DNA from: an uncultured beta proteobacterium
Lineage (GTDB): Bacteria > Pseudomonadota > Gammaproteobacteria > Burkholderiales > Burkholderiaceae
Length of the DNA: 49,396 nucleotides
NCBI GenBank assembly: GCA_903867305.1
Contig: CAIPQU010000013.1
Span: forward strand, 1 to 49,396
Direction of reading: 5' to 3'
Of this stretch, positions 21,638 through 31,317 are shown piece after piece (within the stretch, counting starts at the first letter, position 1; the number at the start of each line of letters is the position of its first letter). Made by a program: the position numbers and the translations under genes. The notes below the pieces were generated by a model, which saw only the letters and a list, made by a program, of their open reading frames with translations, did not search any database and had not been told where the DNA came from.

Positions 21638-23374
21638 ATGCAATTTGTTGAACGAAAAGCCATTCCAACGAGTCAAGAACTACTCACTGCCCATGGAATT
21701 CATCCTATTTTGGCGAGATTATGGGCGAGCCGAGGCGTGACCTCGATTGATGAAGCAAATTTAGAGCTCAAATCCTTAATCCCGCCGAATGAACTCAAAA
21801 ACTGTTTTGATGCGGCCAAATATCTTGCCGATGCATTCGTTGCGCGCAAACACATCTTGATCATTGCTGATTATGATTGTGACGGTGCTACTGCTTGTGC
21901 TGTCGGTATTTTAGGTTTAGAGGAACTAGGTCAAAGCTTTGGCGTAAAAATCAATTTTTTAGTTCCTAATCGTTTTACGATGGGTTATGGTCTGACTCCA
22001 GAGGTTGTCATACTAGCTAGCGAACAAGTTCCAAAGCCCGATATCTTGATCACTGTCGATAATGGTATTGCGAGCGTCGCCGGCGTAGCTTTAGCCAATC
22101 AATTGGGGATGGAGGTGCTTGTCACAGATCATCATTTACCGGGTGATGAACTTCCTCAGGCAACTCATATCGTCAATCCCAACCAACCTGGAGACACCTT
22201 TAAAAGTAAAGCCCTTGCTGGTGTTGGTGTGATGTTTTATGTTTTGCTCGCTTTACGCACGGAGTTGCGAGAACGAGGTATCTTTGATCAACAAACCCAA
22301 CCTCGACTGGAAAAATTATTAGACTTTGTGGCCTTGGGGACCGTTGCCGATGTGGCCCAACTTGACCGAAATAACCGAATTTTGGTTTCAGCGGGGATTC
22401 GGCGGATTCGCCATGGTCAAATGCATCCAGGTATCGAGGCTTTATTTGATGTGAGTGGCCGTGAATCTCAAAAGAGTAATACCTTTGATCTCGGATTTGG
22501 TCTTGGGCCACGACTCAATGCGGCAGGTCGCTTAGCAGATATGTCTTTGGGGATTCGTTGTCTGATTAGTGAAGACCGGTATCAAGCTAAAAAATTAGCC
22601 CAAGAACTCGACAAGATGAATCGTGAGCGGCGGGATATCGAAGGGAATATGAAAGAAACCGCCCTTGATAATTTAGCGGAGTACCCTCATGAACATCTTT
22701 ATAGCCTGAGTTTGTTTGATACCTCGTGGCATCAAGGTGTGATTGGTATCTTGGCTTCGCGTCTCAAAGAAAAATACCATCGTCCTGTGATTATCTTTGC
22801 GCCCGCAGAAGAAAAAACGGCGGATGGACAAATGATCCTCAAAGGCTCAGGTAGATCGATCTCGGGATTTCATTTACGCGACGCCCTGGACTATATATCG
22901 AAGAAACATCCTGCGATGATTCAAAAATTTGGCGGACACGCGATGGCGGCTGGTTTGTCGATTGAATATCGTCATTTAGACGATTTTCGTGAAGCTTTTG
23001 AAGGTATTGCACAAGCATGGATTGATGAGAACAACCTACACCGTAAGCTCGTGCATGATGGCGATCTGCCGATGGAGATGATTAATCCCGAAATGGCTGC
23101 GCAACTATCGAACGAAGTATGGGGACAAGGTTTTCCGGAGCCGATTTTTATTGGAGAATTTAAGGTCCTCAAACAAACACTGCTCAAAGATAAACATTTA
23201 AAGCTAGAACTCGCCCCTGTCGATGGAGCTACCCAAAAACCACTGCTGGGGATTTGGTTTGGACATACCGACCCACTGCCTGCGAAAATTCATTTGGCAT
23301 ATCGTCTGCTGGTAGACCATTTTCTGGGCTATCCACGTGCGCAGTTGCATATCGAGGCAGCTTACCTCCCCTAA
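21638..23374 (+). CDS. recJ: Single-strand-specific 5'-3' exonuclease RecJ
   Basis: 578-residue DHH-family nuclease used in recombination repair and mismatch repair. Catalytic motifs are intact: ADYDCDGATA (motif I), VTVDNGIAS-type motif II (ILITVDNGIAS), VTDHHLPG (motif III, DHH), ATHIVNPNQPGD (motif IV), and the C-terminal DHHA1 motif GGHAMAAGLSIE. The C-terminal OB-like domain is also present. The length is normal. It lies 9 bp after the upstream gene and 47 bp before the prfB start. Confidence 0.96.
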   Translation: MQFVERKAIPTSQELLTAHGIHPILARLWASRGVTSIDEANLELKSLIPPNELKNCFDAAKYLADAFVARKHILIIADYDCDGATACAVGILGLEELGQSFGVKINFLVPNRFTMGYGLTPEVVILASEQVPKPDILITVDNGIASVAGVALANQLGMEVLVTDHHLPGDELPQATHIVNPNQPGDTFKSKALAGVGVMFYVLLALRTELRERGIFDQQTQPRLEKLLDFVALGTVADVAQLDRNNRILVSAGIRRIRHGQMHPGIEALFDVSGRESQKSNTFDLGFGLGPRLNAAGRLADMSLGIRCLISEDRYQAKKLAQELDKMNRERRDIEGNMKETALDNLAEYPHEHLYSLSLFDTSWHQGVIGILASRLKEKYHRPVIIFAPAEEKTADGQMILKGSGRSISGFHLRDALDYISKKHPAMIQKFGGHAMAAGLSIEYRHLDDFREAFEGIAQAWIDENNLHRKLVHDGDLPMEMINPEMAAQLSNEVWGQGFPEPIFIGEFKVLKQTLLKDKHLKLELAPVDGATQKPLLGIWFGHTDPLPAKIHLAYRLLVDHFLGYPRAQLHIEAAYLP

Positions 23375-23421
23375 TTTCCTAAATTCTCTCGTGAATGAGG
23401 ACTAGGCTTTATAATGGTTGG

Positions 23422-24526
23422 ATGGAAGCCGAACGAATCAACTCATTGCAGTCAAATCTTAATAACCTGCGCACGCGCGTCGAAGACCTACGGGGGTATC
23501 TTTGACTACGATACGAAAAGTAGACGCCTTGAAGAGCTCAATCTTCAATTAGAAGATTCCAAAATTTGGGATGATCCCAAATTAGCTCAAGCCTTAGGTA
23601 AAGAAAAAAAATTACTCGATGGTGTTGTCACGTCGATCCAAAAGTTAGATGGTGATCTGACAGGAGCTCTAGAACTCTTTGAACTCGCCGCCGCTGAAAA
23701 TGATGATGAAACTTTCGTAGCGATTGAGACGGATGAAAAAGCGATCGAAGCGATCGTGGCTGATCTTGAATTTCGCAGAATGTTCTCACACCCGATGGAT
23801 CCGTGTAGCTGTTTCATCGATATTCAGGCAGGTGCTGGTGGAACCGAGGCTTGTGACTGGGCTAGCATTTTAATGCGCCAATACCTACGTTACTGCGAAC
23901 GCAAAGGCTTTAAATCCGAAATTCTAGAAGAGTCCGATGGCGATGTAGCCGGTATTAAGAGTGCCACGATCAAAATTGATGGTGAATACGCATATGGCTT
24001 TTTAAGAACCGAAACCGGTGTCCATCGTTTAGTACGTAAATCTCCGTTTGATTCTGCCAATGGGCGTCATACTTCTTTTGCCAGTATTTTCGTTTATCCA
24101 GAAGTGGATGACTCGATCGAAATTGATATTAATCCCGCCGATATTCGAACAGATACTTACCGCGCTTCTGGCGCTGGTGGTCAGCATATTAATAAAACCG
24201 ACTCTGCTGTGCGCTTGACCCACTTACCTACTGGTATTGTGGTGCAATGTCAAAGTGATCGAAGCCAACACCGTAACCGTGCTGAAGCCATGTCGATGCT
24301 CAAATCGCGTTTGTATGAGCATGAGTTGCGCAAGCGTCAAGCTGAACAAGATAAATTAGAAGCCACCAAGACCGATGTTGGTTGGGGCCACCAAATCCGC
24401 TCGTATGTTTTAGATCAAAGCCGTATCAAAGACTTACGCACGAATGTTGAAATCTCTAATACGCAAAAAGTCTTGGATGGAGATCTCGACCCTTTTATCG
24501 AGGCTAGCCTCAAAATGAACGTTTAA
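23422..24526 (+). CDS. prfB: Peptide chain release factor 2 (programmed +1 frameshift)
   Basis: RF2 ends translation at UGA and UAA. The true start is ATG 23422. 27 codons run to an in-frame TGA at 23503-23505 (ending LRGYL), then reading continues in the +1 frame from GAC at 23504-23506 (DYDTKSRR). The coding join is 23422-23502 plus 23504-24526, 367 residues. CTTTGAC is the canonical slippery stop, with the internal Shine-Dalgarno CGGGGG (23491-23496) just upstream, as in Escherichia coli. Low RF2 favours frameshifting and restores RF2. The GGQ motif is in [13 protein letters not shown] and the codon-recognition motif is SPF ([12 protein letters not shown]). A naive ORF from ATG 23414 gives a nonsense N-terminus. 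Confidence 0.97.
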
Positions 24527-24539
24527 CTTTGCCAATCTT

Positions 24540-26084
24540 ATGACCGATCAACAACCTACTCAACCCGAAGCTGCCATCATCGATGAAAATCATATCATCG
24601 CAGAGCGCCGTGAAAAATTAGCGGCTCTGCGCAGCCAAGGTGTCGCCTTTCCGAATGACTTTGTACCTACCCATTTAGCGATTGATCTTCACCAAGCCTA
24701 TGGCGAACTAAGCAAGGAAGCTTTAGCTGAGAAAAATATCACCGTGAAAATGGCTGGTCGGATGATGCTCAAACGCGTGATGGGTAAAGCTAGTTTTGCG
24801 ACTGTTCAAGATCGCACTGGTCAAATCCAGTTCTATATCAATGATCAAGAAAGTGGCGCTGATACCCACGCTGCTTTTAAACATTGGGATATGGGTGACA
24901 TTATTGCTGGTGAAGGTACTCTGTTTAAAACCAATCGTGGTGAGTTATCCGTCTCGATTAAGGTACTGCGCTTGCTGACAAAATCTTTGCGCCCCCTTCC
25001 AGATAAATTTCATGGCTTAAACAGCCAAGAGCTGAAATATCGTCAACGCTATGTTGATTTGATGGTTTCCCCAGAAACACGCCAAACATTTATTCAGCGT
25101 AGTAAGGCGATGAGCGCTGTGCGTGAATATATGCAACAAGCAGGTTTCATGGAAGTGGAAACACCGATGCTGCATGTCATTCCAGGTGGAGCTTCCGCAA
25201 AACCATTTATTACCCACCATAACGCTCTAGATATGCAGATGTTTTTGCGGATCGCTCCAGAGCTTTACTTGAAGCGATTAGTCGTCGGTGGTTTTGAACG
25301 TGTTTTTGAAATTAATCGTAACTTTCGTAACGAAGGCGTTAGCCCTCGTCATAACCCAGAATTTACGATGATGGAATTTTATGCTGCCTATACCGACTAT
25401 CAATGGCTAATGCAATTTACCGAAGATCTCATTCGTGAAGTTGCGATCAAAGCTCACGGTACCGCGAAATTAAACTACCAAGGTAGAGAACTTGATCTAG
25501 GAAAGCCTTTTGCTAGACATACGATTACCGAAGCGATTCAGATATATGGTCCACAGTCGGGTAAACATTACACGAATGAACAGTTAATCGATGTTGACTT
25601 TATTCGCTCAGAACTCAAATCGGCAGGAGAACATATCGATGGTCCTGCACTCAAAAACGCTGGTCTAGGCGCTCTGCAACTCGCCCTCTTTGAGACCTGT
25701 GCTGAGGAACATTTGTGGGATCCAACGTACATCATTGATTATCCAATTGAAGTAAGTCCTCTTGCGCGTGAGTCCGATACACGTCCTGGAATTACTGAGC
25801 GTTTTGAACTATTTATTACGGGTCGTGAAATAGCCAATGGCTTCTCAGAGCTCAACGATGCAGAAGATCAAGCCGCACGCTTCCAAAAACAAGTCGCACA
25901 AAAAGATGCTGGGGATGAAGAAGCGATGTTCTTTGACCATGACTTTATCCGCGCTCTAGAATATGGATTACCTCCTACTGGTGGTTGCGGTATCGGTATC
26001 GATCGTCTGATGATGCTGATTACTGACTCTGCGAATATTCGTGATGTGATTTTATTCCCTCACCTAAGGCGTGAAGATAACTAA
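24540..26084 (+). CDS. lysS: Lysyl-tRNA synthetase, class II
   Basis: 514 residues. The N-terminal OB-fold anticodon-binding domain spans about residues 60-170 ([23 protein letters not shown]). The class II catalytic domain follows with motif 2 ([20 protein letters not shown], residues about 260-280) and motif 3 ([14 protein letters not shown] near the end). Dimeric cytoplasmic enzyme that charges tRNA-Lys. It lies 13 bp after prfB, the same order as in Escherichia coli. Downstream 55 bp up to the convergent hydrolase gene hold no clear terminator. Confidence 0.97.
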   Translation: MTDQQPTQPEAAIIDENHIIAERREKLAALRSQGVAFPNDFVPTHLAIDLHQAYGELSKEALAEKNITVKMAGRMMLKRVMGKASFATVQDRTGQIQFYINDQESGADTHAAFKHWDMGDIIAGEGTLFKTNRGELSVSIKVLRLLTKSLRPLPDKFHGLNSQELKYRQRYVDLMVSPETRQTFIQRSKAMSAVREYMQQAGFMEVETPMLHVIPGGASAKPFITHHNALDMQMFLRIAPELYLKRLVVGGFERVFEINRNFRNEGVSPRHNPEFTMMEFYAAYTDYQWLMQFTEDLIREVAIKAHGTAKLNYQGRELDLGKPFARHTITEAIQIYGPQSGKHYTNEQLIDVDFIRSELKSAGEHIDGPALKNAGLGALQLALFETCAEEHLWDPTYIIDYPIEVSPLARESDTRPGITERFELFITGREIANGFSELNDAEDQAARFQKQVAQKDAGDEEAMFFDHDFIRALEYGLPPTGGCGIGIDRLMMLITDSANIRDVILFPHLRREDN

Positions 26085-26139
26085 ATTCATCAGAAGCTAA
26101 CAAAATCGCCATCAATGCGAAAGCTTATGGGGATTTTTA

Positions 26140-27093
26140 TTATTTGAACTGTGCTGCGATAAATTCTTTAACAGTCTTTCTTGCAAGATCAGTCTGAAGA
26201 CTTTCTTGAGCAACCCATTCGTGTTCACTATCGGGAAATATTTTTAATTGCGCAGCCCCCCCTGCTTTTTGATAACTATCAACATACCTTACCTGAATTT
26301 CAGGCAATACATTGTCATCCTTTTCACCAACCATAATCAATAATGGGGGTAGTAGCACTTTCTCTTTGCGATCTAAAACATACTGAGGGTTCGCCATGTA
26401 AATTCTCGACCAAGGCTTAAAGTAAGTGTAATGATTATTGATCATTTTGGGTCTATTGAGATTCACGGCATTTTGATAACGCGCCAATGGATCACTAATG
26501 GGCGAGCGTAATGTAATGTATTTCAGCGTTGCGTCAAGACTTGGATTCTCTGAAAATGGTATAGCGGCGTACTCTGGATCAAAAGGCTTCAAACCAATCA
26601 GCTGGGCAACATGCCCTCCAGAAGAACTACCATAAACTCCTAAAGTACTAGGGTCACCATTCCACCTGTAGGCATTGTGTTTTAACCAACGAATACCATA
26701 ATGTGCATCTTGTATATTGGCTGGATATCCGATATCTGGCGCTAAGGTAAGATCTACCGCAACCACTAATAAACCACTTTTGGCTAATGCTAGATCCATC
26801 GGCTGTTCAGCTGTTCGGTTTTTATTATTCCAAGCTCCACCATGAAAATCAATGACAACCGGAAACGGCCCAGCACCAATGGGTTGATAAATCCGAGCAA
26901 TTAATTGATGTCCCGTAGCATTGGTGCGATATTGCTCTTCAGAAATTTTCACTTCATATTGCGCATTGGGCTGATAGGCTTTAGCAGCGGCAGAAATGCC
27001 TTGACCGTGACTGATTGAACTGAAGAGTAATCCCTGTGTAAAAAATACGAAAATGAAGCTCGAAAAATACGTCACTAGCAGGTTTTTGTACAT
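26140..27093 (-). CDS. Secreted alpha/beta hydrolase (BD-FAE/esterase-like)
   Basis: About 317 residues with an N-terminal signal peptide (NLLVTYFSSFIFVFFTQGLLFSS). The alpha/beta-hydrolase fold is shown by the oxyanion motif DFHGGAWNN, the nucleophile elbow YGSSSGGH, the acid in GEKDDNVLPE and the late His in SEHEW. Together these resemble esterases of the BD-FAE/lipase-like group acting on short-chain or feruloyl-type esters. The frame runs back to a TTG at 27138 inside the preceding gene; the ATG at 27093, 14 bp after that gene's stop, starts exactly at the signal peptide. It forms a pair with a Bug receptor, suggesting extracytoplasmic ester cleavage followed by uptake. Confidence 0.8.
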   Translation of the reverse strand: MYKNLLVTYFSSFIFVFFTQGLLFSSISHGQGISAAAKAYQPNAQYEVKISEEQYRTNATGHQLIARIYQPIGAGPFPVVIDFHGGAWNNKNRTAEQPMDLALAKSGLLVVAVDLTLAPDIGYPANIQDAHYGIRWLKHNAYRWNGDPSTLGVYGSSSGGHVAQLIGLKPFDPEYAAIPFSENPSLDATLKYITLRSPISDPLARYQNAVNLNRPKMINNHYTYFKPWSRIYMANPQYVLDRKEKVLLPPLLIMVGEKDDNVLPEIQVRYVDSYQKAGGAAQLKIFPDSEHEWVAQESLQTDLARKTVKEFIAAQFK

Positions 27094-27106
27094 GGAGTTA
27101 TCTTTA

Positions 27107-28084
27107 TTATTGTGGTTCGATATTAGCGTCTTTAGCAATCTTTCCGTACTTCATCATTTCAGCACGAACAAATTTAGCAACTTCGTCCGTACTCATGGGT
27201 GTAGCCTGTATGCCAGCTTTTGCATAAGCAGCTTTAATCTCAGGATCTTGCATCGCTTGATTAATGGAATTATTAATTTTTTGAATAATGTTGTTCGATG
27301 TTGCCATCGGCGCCCATAATCCAAACCATAAACTGATATCAAAATTAGCAAATCCCTGCTCTGCAATCGTCGAATATTCTGGTATCGCATCAGAGCGTGT
27401 CTTGCTCGTTACGCCTAATACGCGTAACTTACCACCCTTGAGCTGACCAATCGCAGTATCCAATGGCGCCATATAAAAAGCCGTTCGTCCTTGCATCGTG
27501 TCCTGAATCGCTTCAGGCGATCCTTTATACGGCACATGAATTAATTTAATCCCAACGGATTGATTAAAGTATTCTGCCGCTAAGTGCGTGGAGCTTCCAA
27601 CACCAGCAGATGCAAAAGTAATATCGCCAGGTTTGGCTTTAGCGGCGGTAACTAAATCTTGAATCGTTTTATAAGGGCCATCAATCGAAGTCACCATCAC
27701 ATAAGGAGTCATCCCCAGAATATTGACATCACGTAGACTTTTGAGGGGGTCGTAAGGTAGCTTTTTATAAATCGCTGGATTAGCGGCGTAGGAAGCAGAT
27801 TGAACTAGCAGTGTATATCCATCAGGATCAGCATTGACAACGACACCTGTCCCTATAACCCCACCAGCTCCTGGCCGATTTTCAATTACGACGGATTGCT
27901 TCCATACTTCTGTCAAATGTTTCGATAAAAGACGTCCTGCAATATCAGCCCCGGAACCGGGAGTTAAGGGAACAACCATTTTGACGAGTTTATCAGGATA
28001 GTTCTGTGCATGAATCGTGGCGCTGAAAATAAAACAACTCAATAAAAATAATAACCGACCCACTGCGGATGGAAAGTGTCTCAT
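27107..28084 (-). CDS. Bug/TctC-family periplasmic binding protein
   Basis: 325 residues with a clear signal peptide (LLFLLSCFIFSATIHAQ, cut before NYPDK). The mature start has MVVPLTPGSGADIAGR, then VVIENRPGAGGVIGTG and VNADPDGYTLL, all typical of Bug receptors. AAAGGAAAT lies just upstream of the ATG. Its stop is 14 bp before the esterase-like gene, so the two are likely co-transcribed and act on related compounds. No TctAB membrane subunits are present. The ligand is unknown. Confidence 0.9.
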   Translation of the reverse strand: MRHFPSAVGRLLFLLSCFIFSATIHAQNYPDKLVKMVVPLTPGSGADIAGRLLSKHLTEVWKQSVVIENRPGAGGVIGTGVVVNADPDGYTLLVQSASYAANPAIYKKLPYDPLKSLRDVNILGMTPYVMVTSIDGPYKTIQDLVTAAKAKPGDITFASAGVGSSTHLAAEYFNQSVGIKLIHVPYKGSPEAIQDTMQGRTAFYMAPLDTAIGQLKGGKLRVLGVTSKTRSDAIPEYSTIAEQGFANFDISLWFGLWAPMATSNNIIQKINNSINQAMQDPEIKAAYAKAGIQATPMSTDEVAKFVRAEMMKYGKIAKDANIEPQ

Positions 28085-28186
28085 GGTATTTCCTTTTATT
28101 AGGATTTATATAATTATGATAACCTGATTTTATGCTGTAATCGCTTTTTTTAATTCCTGCAATTCATTACTTCCTAGGTATCAATT

Positions 28187-28993
28187 ATGACAAAAAAAAT
28201 ATCGGTTAAAGGCTGTCAATTAGCTTATCGTGAGGATGGCCCTGCTAATGGCCCCGTGATTATTTTGAGTAATAGTCTGATGTCTAACTTGAGTATGTGG
28301 GATAGCAATATCGGCAGCCTGACCGATCAATATCGAGTCATCCGTTATGACACTCGCGGTCATGGCCAATCAGAGGTGACGCCAGGTCCCTACTCGATCG
28401 GCATGTTGGCTGAGGATTTAGTTGGCTTAATGGATGCCTTAGATATTCCCAAAGCGCACCTCGTAGGTCTTTCTATGGGGGGCATGATTTGCCAATATGT
28501 TGGCGCGAATTTTCCAGACCGAGTGCTTTCCCTGAGCTTATGTGACACTGCTAGCGAAATGCCTCCCCGCTCACTGTGGGAAGAACGTTTTGCTCTGTGC
28601 GCCAAAGAAGGTATCGCTGGACTTGTAGAAGGCACGATTAAACGTTGGTTCGTTGCTGACTTTATCAAACAGTCTCCTCTAGAAATCGCTAAGGTGAAAG
28701 AGATGATTCTGACAACACCTGAAGAAGGTTATATCAACTGTGCAAGTGCTGTCCGAGATATGGCGCAAACCACCATGTTGCTGAAGATTACGGCACCAAC
28801 CCTGATCTTAGTCGGAAGAGATGATCCTGCCTGTACTGTTAATCAAGCAATCGTTTTACAAAGAATGATTACACACGCATCCATGAAAATCATTGATGAT
28901 GCGGCACATTTGTCAAATATAGAAAAGCCTGAAGAATTTAATCAATCAATTCGTCAATTTATCCAAAACGCGTCACAAAACCCCTTGCTTTAG
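28187..28993 (+). CDS. pcaD: 3-oxoadipate enol-lactonase-like alpha/beta hydrolase
   Basis: 268 residues, no signal peptide. The best fit is PcaD, which opens 3-oxoadipate enol-lactone in the beta-ketoadipate pathway of aromatic breakdown. It shows YDTRGHGQSEVTPGPYSI, the nucleophile elbow VGLSMGGMICQY, the acid in LVGRDDPACT and the His in DAAHLSNIEKPEEF; this last motif is strongly PcaD-like. No other pca genes are in the window, so it may serve another lactone or be a stand-alone copy. It is divergent from the Bug/esterase pair. I hold the family assignment firmly and the exact substrate loosely. Confidence 0.75.
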   Translation: MTKKISVKGCQLAYREDGPANGPVIILSNSLMSNLSMWDSNIGSLTDQYRVIRYDTRGHGQSEVTPGPYSIGMLAEDLVGLMDALDIPKAHLVGLSMGGMICQYVGANFPDRVLSLSLCDTASEMPPRSLWEERFALCAKEGIAGLVEGTIKRWFVADFIKQSPLEIAKVKEMILTTPEEGYINCASAVRDMAQTTMLLKITAPTLILVGRDDPACTVNQAIVLQRMITHASMKIIDDAAHLSNIEKPEEFNQSIRQFIQNASQNPLL

Positions 28994-29023
28994 CTGGGGG
29001 ATAAGTGACGTAACATGATGTAA

Positions 29024-29118
29024 ATGTTGCTGCTGTTACATCAATTGAGTACCATGCTCACACAAGAATATGGTGCAATATTTGTCGGGAATGTATCAAG
29101 CAGTAAGAATCCCCGTCC
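29024..29118 (+). pseudogene. Probable TnpB (IS200/IS605 OrfB) remnant
   Basis: A short open stretch begins at 29024 and reads LHQLSTMLTQEYGAIFVGNV then SSSKNP, running into a right-end hairpin. The part EYGAIFVGNVSSSK resembles a conserved internal segment of TnpB-type proteins as I remember them (IFVGNV.S..K). Everything else of the gene is gone, and no TnpA is nearby. This would be an internally deleted element in which a TnpB fragment is fused to the right end. The match rests on memory without alignment, so confidence is moderate. Confidence 0.45.
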
Positions 29119-29140
29119 TTTAGGACGGGGAGGATGTCAA
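29108..29140 (+). repeat. IS200/IS605-type right-end hairpin, copy 1
   Basis: A perfect 8-bp stem (CCCCGTCC 29111-29118, loop TTTA, GGACGGGG 29123-29130) followed by AGGATGTCAA. The AATCCCC..CGGGGAGGATGTCAA hairpin is a familiar right-end signature of IS200/IS605-family elements. A second copy in the same orientation lies at 45165-45197. It could also act as a transcription stop after pcaD, but lacks a T-tract. Confidence 0.7.
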
Positions 29141-29230
29141 CTTATCTATTTTCACCAAAATGCGCAAAGTAGATAGCATTTTAGAAATTGAGTAAGATAA
29201 ATCAAAACAACAATGATTTAGGAGATGAAT

Positions 29231-30298
29231 TTGAAAAAGTATCAAATCGCATTGATCCCAGGTGATGGTATTGGTAAAGAAGTGATTCCTGAATGTGCCA
29301 AGGTATTACGTGCTCTAGAAAAACGCTATCCCACTATCGGTTTTGATTTTCAAGAATTCGATTGGGGTGGTGATTACTATCGTCAACATGGGGTCATGAT
29401 GCCCAATGATGGATTGGATGATCTCCGCAATAAAGACGCTATCTTATTCGGTTCCGCAGGTGACCCCGATATCCCCGATCATATTACCCTTTGGGGACTT
29501 CGCCTAAAGATCTGTCAAGGATTTGATCAATACGCTAATGTTCGTCCAACGCGTATTTTGCCGGGGATCCAAACACCTCTGCGTAAATGTGAACCGCATC
29601 AACTTGATTGGGTGATTGTGCGGGAAAACTCCGAAGGAGAATACTCTGGTGTAGGTGGTCGTGCTCATCAAGGTCACCCGATTGAAGTCGCTTCTGATAT
29701 GAGTATTTTGACGCGGATTGGTGTCGAACGTGTACAACGTTTTGCATTCAAGCTGGCTCAATCAAGACCTCGTAAACATTTAACGGTGATCACTAAATCT
29801 AATGCGCAGCGCCATGGCATGGTGATGTGGGACGAAATCGCAGTGCAAATCTCAAAAGAATTCCCCGATGTGACCTGGGATAAAGAATTAGTCGATGCAG
29901 CAACAGCCCGTATGGTCAATCGCCCAGAGTCGATAGATACTGTCGTTGCCACAAATCTTCATGGCGATATTTTGACCGATCTTGCAGCCGCGCTTGCTGG
30001 CAGTCTAGGAATCGCTCCTACAGGAAATATCGATCCTGAACGACGCTATCCGTCCATGTTCGAGCCGATCCATGGCTCAGCATTCGACATCATGGGTAAA
30101 GGTTTAGCCAATCCGATTGGGACTTTTTGGTCAGCTGTAATGATGCTGGAACATTTAGCTGAAAATGTCGCTGCAAAAAATCTGATGAAGGCTATTGAAA
30201 AAGTGACCAGTAACCCGCAGCTTCACACGCGTGATCTTGGTGGCAGCGCCATGATGAAAGATGTGACCGAAGCAGTTATTCAGGAGATTAACCGATGA
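29231..30298 (+). CDS. Tartrate / D-malate-type NAD-dependent dehydrogenase (isopropylmalate-dehydrogenase family)
   Basis: About 355 residues, beta-decarboxylating dehydrogenase fold. ALIPGDGIGKEVIPE opens the protein; WVIVRENSEGEYSGVGG, VTKSNA-type VITKSNAQRHGM, VVATNLHGDILTDLAA and FEPIHGSAFDIMG follow. This set is characteristic of the tartrate dehydrogenase / D-malate dehydrogenase branch (TtuC, DmlA), not LeuB. An ATG at 29225 is in frame, but AGGAG (29220-29224) abuts it, while the TTG at 29231 is ideally spaced, so I prefer the TTG. The last codon overlaps the next gene as ATGA, coupling it to a Bug receptor that may bring in the substrate. Confidence 0.85.
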   Translation: MKKYQIALIPGDGIGKEVIPECAKVLRALEKRYPTIGFDFQEFDWGGDYYRQHGVMMPNDGLDDLRNKDAILFGSAGDPDIPDHITLWGLRLKICQGFDQYANVRPTRILPGIQTPLRKCEPHQLDWVIVRENSEGEYSGVGGRAHQGHPIEVASDMSILTRIGVERVQRFAFKLAQSRPRKHLTVITKSNAQRHGMVMWDEIAVQISKEFPDVTWDKELVDAATARMVNRPESIDTVVATNLHGDILTDLAAALAGSLGIAPTGNIDPERRYPSMFEPIHGSAFDIMGKGLANPIGTFWSAVMMLEHLAENVAAKNLMKAIEKVTSNPQLHTRDLGGSAMMKDVTEAVIQEINR

Positions 30299-31251
30299 AC
30301 ACCCTTCGCCAGTTATGCCAACTCAGTTTGGTGGGTATTTGTAGTTTGATTGTTTCTATCGGAGCTCAAGTTCTTCCAGGAAAAACGATTCAGTACATCA
30401 TTGCTTTTCCACCCGCTGGCGAATCAGATTTAGTGGCTCGCTATCAAGCAGAACTCTCCGCACAAAAATACAACCAACCGATGATGGTGATTAACCGTGC
30501 TGGTGCGGGCGGAGCTTTAGCTTGGAGCCAACTCAATGGCTACGCAAATGATGGAACCATTGTAGTCGGCGTCAATATTCCGCATATTATTTTGCAACCT
30601 CTACAAGAAGGCACTCAATTTAAAACAGATGATATTCAGGCAATCTATTACTATCACTACACACCAGATGCGCTGATGGTCTCTGCAGATAGTCCCTATA
30701 AAACCTACCAAGATCTTGTGAATGCCGCAAAAAAAGATCCTGGCAAACTCAATATTGCAGGATCGGCCCCCTTTTCTGCCAATCATATGGCAACAGAGCG
30801 ACTGAACAAACTTGCTGGTATCAAAGTCAATTATGTTCCATTTAAAGGAACTGGAGATCTCATTTCTTCTTTAATCGGCATGCATGTCGACGGCGCGATG
30901 GGCTACCTGCCACTGGCTATTCAACAAAAAACAAAGATCAGAACTTTAGCAATTGCTACTGAAAAGAGACATCCATCGTTGCCAGATGTGCCAACCTTTA
31001 AAGAGTTAGGGCTCAATTGGGTAGATGGTGGATACCGAGGTGTCGCTGTCCCTAAATCCACCCCAAAAGATCTACAAGAAAAACTATCGAACTATTTTGG
31101 AACGTTGAACGCGGATCCAGTGATCAAGAAAAAATTAGAAGATGCGGGTTTTGTTCTGGTAGATATTCCTTTGGATAAAGTACCCGCATTCATGAAAGAG
31201 AAAACTCCACTAGCGATGGATGATGCTAAAAATGCAGGAATGATCAAATAA
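30295..31251 (+). CDS. Bug/TctC-family binding protein coupled to the dehydrogenase
   Basis: 318 residues with a signal peptide (LCQLSLVGICSLIVSIGAQ). The Bug opening motif is altered (AFPPAGESDLVAR in place of P.G.GG.D), while VINRAGAGGALAW and NYVPFKGTGDLISSL are typical. Its ATG overlaps the dehydrogenase stop by four bases, a tight coupling that makes a shared substrate likely, such as tartrate or a malate-like C4 acid. That is inference. It is followed 14 bp later by a strong terminator. No membrane components are nearby. Confidence 0.85.
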   Translation: MNTLRQLCQLSLVGICSLIVSIGAQVLPGKTIQYIIAFPPAGESDLVARYQAELSAQKYNQPMMVINRAGAGGALAWSQLNGYANDGTIVVGVNIPHIILQPLQEGTQFKTDDIQAIYYYHYTPDALMVSADSPYKTYQDLVNAAKKDPGKLNIAGSAPFSANHMATERLNKLAGIKVNYVPFKGTGDLISSLIGMHVDGAMGYLPLAIQQKTKIRTLAIATEKRHPSLPDVPTFKELGLNWVDGGYRGVAVPKSTPKDLQEKLSNYFGTLNADPVIKKKLEDAGFVLVDIPLDKVPAFMKEKTPLAMDDAKNAGMIK

Positions 31252-31264
31252 TTTTTTTTCATAT

Positions 31265-31298
31265 AAAAAAAGGAATCTTTTTTTCGGATTCCTTTTTT
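31265..31298. terminator. Bidirectional terminator between convergent Bug genes
   Basis: AAAAAAAGGAATC (31265-31277) pairs with GATTCCTTTTTT (31287-31298) around a T-rich loop. It has an A-run on one side and a T-run on the other, between the convergent genes ending at 31251 and 31318. Confidence 0.8.
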
Positions 31299-31317
31299 GG
31301 GTTTTGACGTTAGCGTA

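Noticed and set aside
23414..23505. Uninterrupted frame that would give RF2 without frameshifting
   Set aside because: The N-terminus is unlike RF2, while the 23422 frame gives the expected LRGYL/DYD junction at a canonical slippery stop.
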